From Spirochaetaceae bacterium (GTDB taxonomy: Bacteria > Spirochaetota > Spirochaetia > SZUA-6 > Bin103), in contig JAPPGB010000168.1 of assembly GCA_028821475.1 (NCBI GenBank), positions 26,908-90,907 on the forward strand: a stretch of 64,000 bases of DNA. The letters are read 5' to 3'. The notes beneath the pieces were generated by a model. It was given only the letters and a program-made list of their open reading frames with translations. It made no database searches and was not told the origin of the DNA. The position numbers and the translations under genes are program-made. This document shows positions 59,692 through 64,000 of this stretch, piece by piece; within the stretch, counting starts at the first letter, position 1, and the number at the start of each line of letters is the position of its first letter.

Positions 59692-60781
59692 GCGCAGCCA
59701 CCGGCGACACCGCCGCCACCGCCGGCACGACGGTGCGTGCCAGGAGTTCCAGGGAACGGGTCCAGCGCGCGCGGTCGTCCCAGTCGTGGGCGATCATCAG
59801 CAGCGTGCCGAAGCCGCCGGTCGCCTCCTGGAGGGCGCGCAGGCGCTCGCTGCAGGTGGCCGCATTGCCGATGATGCACAGCTTGCTCATCGCGTATTCC
59901 ACGGTGATCTCCTCGTCCGGTTGATCGGGGCGCTCCTTCATCACCTGCAGCACGCCGCCGGCGGTCAGAATCTTGATCAGGTAGTCGAGCGAGGCGGCAA
60001 AGGAGCCCGCGCGCGCGTGGTCCCACGCCTCCGTGTCGCTGTCCGCCACGAAGATGCTGCGCGCCACCCGCCACATGGCGCGGTCGGGAACCGGTCGTCC
60101 GGCGGCGGCGGCGCCGCCGCAGTAGGTGTCCCAGTGCGAGCCGAGCGTCGCGTCGGGCACCAGGTTGGTGCTGATCGGAATGAAGCCGCGCTCGCCGGCG
60201 GTGTGGGCGGCGCGCGAGCCCGCCTTGATCACGCTCATGGCGATCGGCGGGTGCGGCTTCTGATAGGGCCGCAGCATCACCCCGACGCCCAGCTCGCGGT
60301 CAGGCTCGTCCGCCCGCACGTGCCAGAACCGCCCGCGGAAGTCGAACGGCGCCTCGCTCTGCCACAGCTTCATCACCAGGTCCATCCCTTCGAGCGTCAT
60401 CAGTCCCTGGGTGCCGGGGTCGGGCAGGTCGAACAGCTCCCAGTCGGTGGGCACGCCGCTCTGCCCGAAGCCGACGTTGATGCGCCCGCGCGACAGGTGG
60501 TCGAGAAACGCCAGCCGCACCGCGACGTTGACCGGGTGATGGTGGGGAATGATCGACACGCCCGTGCCCAGGCGGATGGTCGACGTGCGCGGCAGCAGGT
60601 TGGCGATGAACAGGTCGTTGGACGGGATCGGCTCCCACGCCACCGAGTGGTGCTGCCCGATCCACGCCTCGGTGAAGCCGAGCGCCTCCGCCCGCACCAC
60701 CTGGTCGATATCTTCGTCGAAGCACGCGGTGCGGTCCTTGGCCGGCGGGTGCAGCGGCATCATGAACATGCCCAGCTTCAT
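59681..60781 (-). CDS. LLM-class (bacterial luciferase-like) flavin-dependent monooxygenase
   Basis: 366 residues from ATG 60781. The TIM barrel starts MKLGMFMMPLHPP, with AEALGFTEAWIGQHH (His-His pair), TGVSIIPHHHPVNVA and RINVGFGQSG as family landmarks. Members use FMNH2 and O2 to oxidise carbon or sulfur compounds such as alkanesulfonates, limonene or nitrilotriacetate. This one is nearest the limonene-monooxygenase/F420-like branch by its pattern, substrate unknown. It is partnered by the flavin reductase encoded immediately downstream. Confidence 0.87.
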   Translation of the reverse strand: MKLGMFMMPLHPPAKDRTACFDEDIDQVVRAEALGFTEAWIGQHHSVAWEPIPSNDLFIANLLPRTSTIRLGTGVSIIPHHHPVNVAVRLAFLDHLSRGRINVGFGQSGVPTDWELFDLPDPGTQGLMTLEGMDLVMKLWQSEAPFDFRGRFWHVRADEPDRELGVGVMLRPYQKPHPPIAMSVIKAGSRAAHTAGERGFIPISTNLVPDATLGSHWDTYCGGAAAAGRPVPDRAMWRVARSIFVADSDTEAWDHARAGSFAASLDYLIKILTAGGVLQVMKERPDQPDEEITVEYAMSKLCIIGNAATCSERLRALQEATGGFGTLLMIAHDWDDRARWTRSLELLARTVVPAVAAVSPVAAHGD

Positions 60782-60881
60782 GGCGGTCAATATACGTCAG
60801 ATCATCGAACGTTCAAGCAGCCGCGAGGCGCCGCGGGCCAGCATTCGAGGTTGCCGGCTGCGGCGCCCGGCGCGGCGGCGA

Positions 60882-61232
60882 TCAGCGGGTTGGAGCGGGA
60901 ACGCTCATCGGCAGGTGCGGCGGTGCGGTCGGCTCCAGCTTGACCCGGTAGTGTTCGAGCAGGCGCTGCAACTGGTGGTCCCCCTGCAGCCAGCGGAAGT
61001 CGTATTCGTCGTGGCGGCCGACCACCTGCAGGTCATGCAGGTAGTCCAGCGCCAGCTCGCCGCAGGTGCCGCCCTCGGGCACCGCCGCCTCCGGCTCCGC
61101 GGCCAGGTAGGACAGCAGGTCGTCCAGGCAGCGCAGCGCCTCCTCTCGTACCCGGAGCCGCGAGAAGGCGATCACCAGGTACTGCAGCGCCACGTAGCGG
61201 AAAGGATCGGTGCGGATGGAAAGTGTATTCAT
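60882..61232 (-). CDS. Uncharacterised small protein
   Basis: 116 residues from ATG 61232, with GGAGGG seven to ten bases upstream. No family recognised. MNTLSIRTDPFRYVALQYLVIAFSRL looks like a first helix, and the rest is acidic-helical (EEALRCLDDLLSYLAAEPEAAVPEGG; HDLQVVGRHDEYDFRWLQGDHQLQRLL). It has no signal peptide. Coding is supported by the ribosome site, the regular amphipathic pattern and base composition. It lies between the monooxygenase and tRNA-Asn. Confidence 0.55.
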   Translation of the reverse strand: MNTLSIRTDPFRYVALQYLVIAFSRLRVREEALRCLDDLLSYLAAEPEAAVPEGGTCGELALDYLHDLQVVGRHDEYDFRWLQGDHQLQRLLEHYRVKLEPTAPPHLPMSVPAPTR

Positions 61233-61372
61233 CTGGCCCTCCACTCCTTTCAATGGCGCCCGCTCGCTGGCGCTTTCCCACGCCTCTGCCGCGAGTCTCC
61301 CAGTTATTGACAGCGTCGGCAGAAATCGTTATCAATATGAGTCGCGGGCGGCGCACGCCGTGGCCCCGTCAT

Positions 61373-61445
61373 TCCCCTGTAGCTCAGTTGGTAGAGCGGG
61401 TGGCTGTTAACCACCATGTCGGCAGTTCGAGTCTGTCCGGGGGAG
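61373..61445 (+). tRNA. tRNA-Asn (anticodon GTT)
   Basis: Cloverleaf folds from the sequence: acceptor TCCCCTG/CGGGGGA (one T-G pair), D stem GCTC/GAGC, anticodon stem GGTGG/CCACC with loop CTGTTAA and anticodon GTT at 61406-61408, T stem GGCAG/CTGTC around TTCGAGT, discriminator G. The 3' CCA is not encoded. It reads codons AAC and AAU. The neighbouring genes run minus-ward, and no promoter or terminator was clear. Confidence 0.95.
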
Positions 61446-61567
61446 CTCGTTCTTGCCGCGTTTCGTTCCGGGCCGGTGGTCGTTCGCGCGCTCCGCGACG
61501 GCGCCTGCTTCAGGCTCGTCAGTCTACCTCACCGAGCGCTCTCTTCGCCGCCATGGTCGATCCTCCC

Positions 61568-62968
61568 TCAAGTGTCGAGCAGCCAAGCCAGCATCGCCGC
61601 CGGTACCGCTGCCACCTCGGGATCGTCGAAGTTCAACTCGGAGCGGGTAGCGACGATGCCTCGCCATCTGGATGCGAGCAGCGTCTGAGCGTCGCGCCGC
61701 CAACGGCCGTCGACGTACTTCGACTCGACGGCCCAGCCGCCGAGGTCGGGGCCGACGAAATCGATCTCCCTTCGGGTCCGCGTGCGATGGTACAGAATGC
61801 GGTCGTAGCCCAGGTAGCTGCCCGCCCGGGCGCGTTCGAGACTGCGCCAGAGCGCGGTGCCAAGTTGCTGCTCGGACAGGACGCTCGAGTCGAGGGGCAC
61901 GTCGACCTCGAGCCGTGCGTAGACCGGGTCGGTGAAATAGACCTTCGCCTGCGCGTTCAGCTTCGGTCGTAACGCGTCCTCCTGGTAGCACGGCCACACC
62001 ACGAACGCCTCGCGCAACTCGTCGAGCCGCCGCTGAACGCTGGACGACGAGACGCCGATGTCGTCGGCCACCGCGGAGATGTTGACCGGTGCGCACAATC
62101 CCCGCCCGATCCGGTGCATGAATGCCGCGGTCTGTGCCCGCGACCAGTCGGCACGCCGGAAAGCATCGCCGTGCACCACGTCGACGAGCCCGCGGACCAG
62201 CGGCGGGGCAACCTCCCGCGTGTCGATGTAGCTCGCCACGGCTGCCGGGAAGCCGCCGGCCAGGAGGTACCCCTCCCACGTATCGACCAGCGCATGCAGC
62301 CATGGCGCCAAGGCGTGCGCCGCATCCGCCAGCAGGCGTGGCGTCAGGTCGGCAACGCGCAGCGGACCGATGTCGATGCCGACCGGCTCCTCCGCGGCCA
62401 GCCGCGAGAAGGTCCGGAATCCCATCGGCAGCAACACGCGGTCGGGATCGCCGGCGCTGCCACGCCTGCCGGCAAGCGCCTTGATCGACGCCGTGAGGTC
62501 GCTGGCCGATGAACCCGTGAGCACGACCGTGTCGTCGCGGAGCCGGGCGTCATTGTCACGCAGCCACTTGACCTGTTCCGGCCAGCCGTCCGTGATTCCG
62601 GTGATCTCGTCGATGAACCAGTACCGCCGGCCGTCACGCGGCATCAGAACTCCCGCGGCGCTCACCAGCCGCCCGAGATCCGCCGCGCGCCAGCCGTCGA
62701 CCGCTGCGTGTACGATGCTGCGGGGCGCGATCCCGGATGCAACCAGCGACTCGATGGCGCGCTTGAGCTCTACCGACTTGCCGACGCGCCGCGGGCCGCG
62801 CAGCACGTACAGGCCGCCGGGAGCCAAGTCGTCGAGTACCCCGGCCGAGTAGCGAAACGGCGCGCCATCGGCCTCACGCAGATCGGGGTCGTCCCGCTGC
62901 CAATCACGCGGATTGCGCCACCACCGGTTGGTGGCCGTCAACATCTGTTGCACCTCACCCTGCTTCAT
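61568..62968 (-). CDS. AAA ATPase with C-terminal DUF4143-type domain
   Basis: 466 residues. Walker A GPRRVGKS (58-65) after LYVLRG; Walker B in YWFIDEITGI; sensor Ser in VVLTGSSASDL. A winged helix follows (SAVADDIGVSSSSVQRRLDELREAFVVW) and the C-terminal 100 residues have the DUF4143 nuclease-like core REIDFVGPDLGGWAVESKY (Asp, Glu, Lys), a PD-(D/E)XK pattern. Such proteins are common, scattered orphan ATPases, possibly of mobile-element or defence origin. It has its own strong A+T-rich promoter. It is next to tRNA-Asn, a frequent site of gene integration, but no attachment-site duplication was found. Confidence 0.82.
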   Translation of the reverse strand: MKQGEVQQMLTATNRWWRNPRDWQRDDPDLREADGAPFRYSAGVLDDLAPGGLYVLRGPRRVGKSVELKRAIESLVASGIAPRSIVHAAVDGWRAADLGRLVSAAGVLMPRDGRRYWFIDEITGITDGWPEQVKWLRDNDARLRDDTVVLTGSSASDLTASIKALAGRRGSAGDPDRVLLPMGFRTFSRLAAEEPVGIDIGPLRVADLTPRLLADAAHALAPWLHALVDTWEGYLLAGGFPAAVASYIDTREVAPPLVRGLVDVVHGDAFRRADWSRAQTAAFMHRIGRGLCAPVNISAVADDIGVSSSSVQRRLDELREAFVVWPCYQEDALRPKLNAQAKVYFTDPVYARLEVDVPLDSSVLSEQQLGTALWRSLERARAGSYLGYDRILYHRTRTRREIDFVGPDLGGWAVESKYVDGRWRRDAQTLLASRWRGIVATRSELNFDDPEVAAVPAAMLAWLLDT

Positions 62969-63013
62969 GAACCTGTCCCCTGTCGCCGTAGCATCTGTTG
63001 CGTCGACGAAAAA

Positions 63014-63041
63014 AGTATACTTAATAATTGATCTGTGTCTA
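63014..63041 (-). promoter_or_regulatory. Promoter of the DUF4143-type ATPase gene
   Basis: Minus-strand TAGACA (63041-63036), 16-base spacer, TATACT (63019-63014). Transcription would begin near 63007, about 40 bases before the ATG at 62968. The bases around it are strongly A+T-rich. Confidence 0.6.
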
Positions 63042-63530
63042 ATAATGAATACTTTTCGGCTTTATCCCGCAGCTCTATTGCGGATAAATAGCTATTTCCC
63101 GCAGAATAGTTGCGAGATTCCGGGCATGGGAGTAAAGCTTGGGAACCATGACCGGGCCGACCTCTATTCGGTCGCGCTCTCGAGCAACTCGTCTTCTGCG
63201 AGCTGAGCGCCCGGCTCGGATACACGCGTGACGCGCGTCCGCAGGCGCATCGTGGTGTGCGGTGAATCGGCGCCGCGGATCGTCGATGGCATCGAACTGC
63301 TCCCGGTGCGGGAATTCCGCACTGCCCTATGGAGCGGCGAGATTCTCCATGAGTGAGCACTAGTGAGCGGGGTGCGAACGCGTGAAGCGGTAGGCAGATA
63401 GCATCCACATCGTAGCGAGGGAGACTGCGAAGGCGATGCGAACTGGAGCGGCGGCGCGATCATGCGTGGCGTCACAGGTCTCCACGATGGCGCGATCACG
63501 TACCGGCGCGACGGCTCGCGTCATGCGACT
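63042..63530. other. A+T-rich island and remnant sequence, no gene called
   Basis: 63042-63130 is A+T-rich (TAATAATGAATAC, GATAAATAGCTATT), unlike the rest. At about 63230-63357 the plus strand reads RRRIVVCGESAPRIVDG and then IELLPVREFRTALWSGEIL before a stop, which has the look of the end of an unknown protein, but no start or upstream part is present. Other frames show nothing. Confidence 0.4.
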
Positions 63531-64000
63531 TCACGGTGCGCCCGGGTTCTCATTCGGCCCACTCGCCGGGTGGGCATGGCGCGGAGCGTGGCGCAACCGG
63601 TGGTGGGCACGGCACCGAATTCTGAGGTTCCACAGCTCGGTAGCGCCGCCGAGCGCGAACGGCACCACGTGGTCGATCTCCAGCCGATAGCGGGAACCGC
63701 AGCGCCGGCCGCTGTGCGGGTCGACATAGCTGCAACAACCCTGGTCGCGGCGCCACACCTCGCGCCGCACGGCCACCGGGATGTACCGTGAGCGGGAGCC
63801 CGGCGACGCGCCGCAGCCGTTCAACGCGGCGAGGTGCCGCGCCAGGGCCTGCGACCGCTCCACCGCGCCTCGCCCGGCTGCGTACGCCAGCCGCTTCGCC
63901 GCTGAACTCGTGAACCGGTCGTGGCCCCGTACCGGTGCCCGCGAAGCGCCGCGTATGCCGGCATCGAACTGCGCTCCCGCCGCGCCCCGGCCATCGTCGT
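63531..64000 (-). CDS. HNH endonuclease, 5' end beyond the window
   Basis: The frame is open from the window edge at 64000 to a stop at 63531 (157 codons). The HNH core is RYIPVAVRREVWRRDQGCCSY, then CGSRYRLEIDHVVPFALGG and NLRIRCRAHHRLRHA: Cys pair, His-His, Asn and His of the beta-beta-alpha-metal nuclease are present. A GTG at 63863 could be an internal start giving 110 residues, but the upstream part (HDRFTSSAAKRLAYAAGRG) looks coding too, so I call it partial. Such nucleases are common as orphan genes related to restriction systems and mobile introns. Confidence 0.72.
   Translation of the reverse strand, partial: DDGRGAAGAQFDAGIRGASRAPVRGHDRFTSSAAKRLAYAAGRGAVERSQALARHLAALNGCGASPGSRSRYIPVAVRREVWRRDQGCCSYVDPHSGRRCGSRYRLEIDHVVPFALGGATELWNLRIRCRAHHRLRHAPRHAHPASGPNENPGAP

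Overview
The window is 64 kb of G+C-rich DNA (roughly two thirds G+C) that reads as a chromosomal fragment of a free-living or host-associated heterotrophic bacterium. A spirochaete (Spirochaetota) is the best guess. The oligopeptide-binding protein has the small Gly/Ala-Gly-Gly-Ala-Glu-Glu junction after its signal peptide that is common in spirochaete binding proteins, and the short Cys-rich zinc-ribbon gene next to a small sigma-70 factor resembles a family I know from Treponema and relatives. This rests on recalled family features and not on any search, so the phylum is a moderate-confidence inference.

Layout. 0-2.4 kb: tail of an oligopeptide permease operon whose second permease gene is destroyed; its two ends flank an Rpn-type nuclease gene and relics of ParE and VapC toxins. 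2.5-12 kb: lactonase, FAD oxidoreductase, a broken DUF433 gene, a sulfatase translationally coupled to a Phd/ParE-type toxin-antitoxin pair, a DEAD-box helicase, a GNAT enzyme, an SDR dehydrogenase and a second sulfatase. 11.8-19 kb: a lipoprotein metallopeptidase, a glycosylase-like gene, a tightly packed M20 peptidase / thioesterase / ThuA operon, a TIM-barrel isomerase and an RNA methyltransferase. 19-34 kb: six Gfo/Idh/MocA oxidoreductases, two phytanoyl-CoA dioxygenase-like genes (one fused to HEAT repeats) and an HpcH/HpaI aldolase, interleaved with two defence-like genes (a GmrSD/DUF262-DUF1524 protein and an OLD-type ATPase-nuclease). 33.8-41 kb: a TipA-like MerR regulator, a CPA2 antiporter fused to an EIIA domain, the zinc-ribbon gene, the sigma factor, msrA, a glycosyltransferase and an enolase-superfamily dehydratase. 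41-47 kb: a peptide/oligosaccharide ABC importer (binding protein plus two permeases, no ATPase) split by a Fic gene. 47-54 kb: a Cys/Met-type PLP enzyme, a stand-alone AAA ATPase, a DapA-family lyase, a second enolase-superfamily enzyme and a molybdenum hydroxylase large subunit. 54.6-61 kb: a DUF3224 gene, an ankyrin gene coupled to a winged-helix regulator, the FeS and FAD subunits of the hydroxylase, a low-G+C HicB/HicA-like pair and a two-component flavin monooxygenase. 61-64 kb: tRNA-Asn, a DUF4143-type ATPase, an AT-rich gap and an HNH nuclease running off the end.

Taken together the metabolic genes point to import and stepwise oxidation, lysis and desulfation of unusual sugars or sugar acids (sulfatases, Gfo/Idh/MocA, enolase-superfamily dehydratases, DapA/HpaI lyases, ThuA). 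Small toxin-antitoxin, nuclease and ATPase genes are dropped between and inside these operons. The most striking non-genic signals are repeated TAnnnT boxes 6-7 bases before start codons (candidate leaderless genes), two of them overlapped by perfect palindromes; a family of 11-base inverted repeats on both sides of the Fic gene; a three-unit hairpin array; and a 37-base poly-G run inside a gene, which may be an assembly fault.
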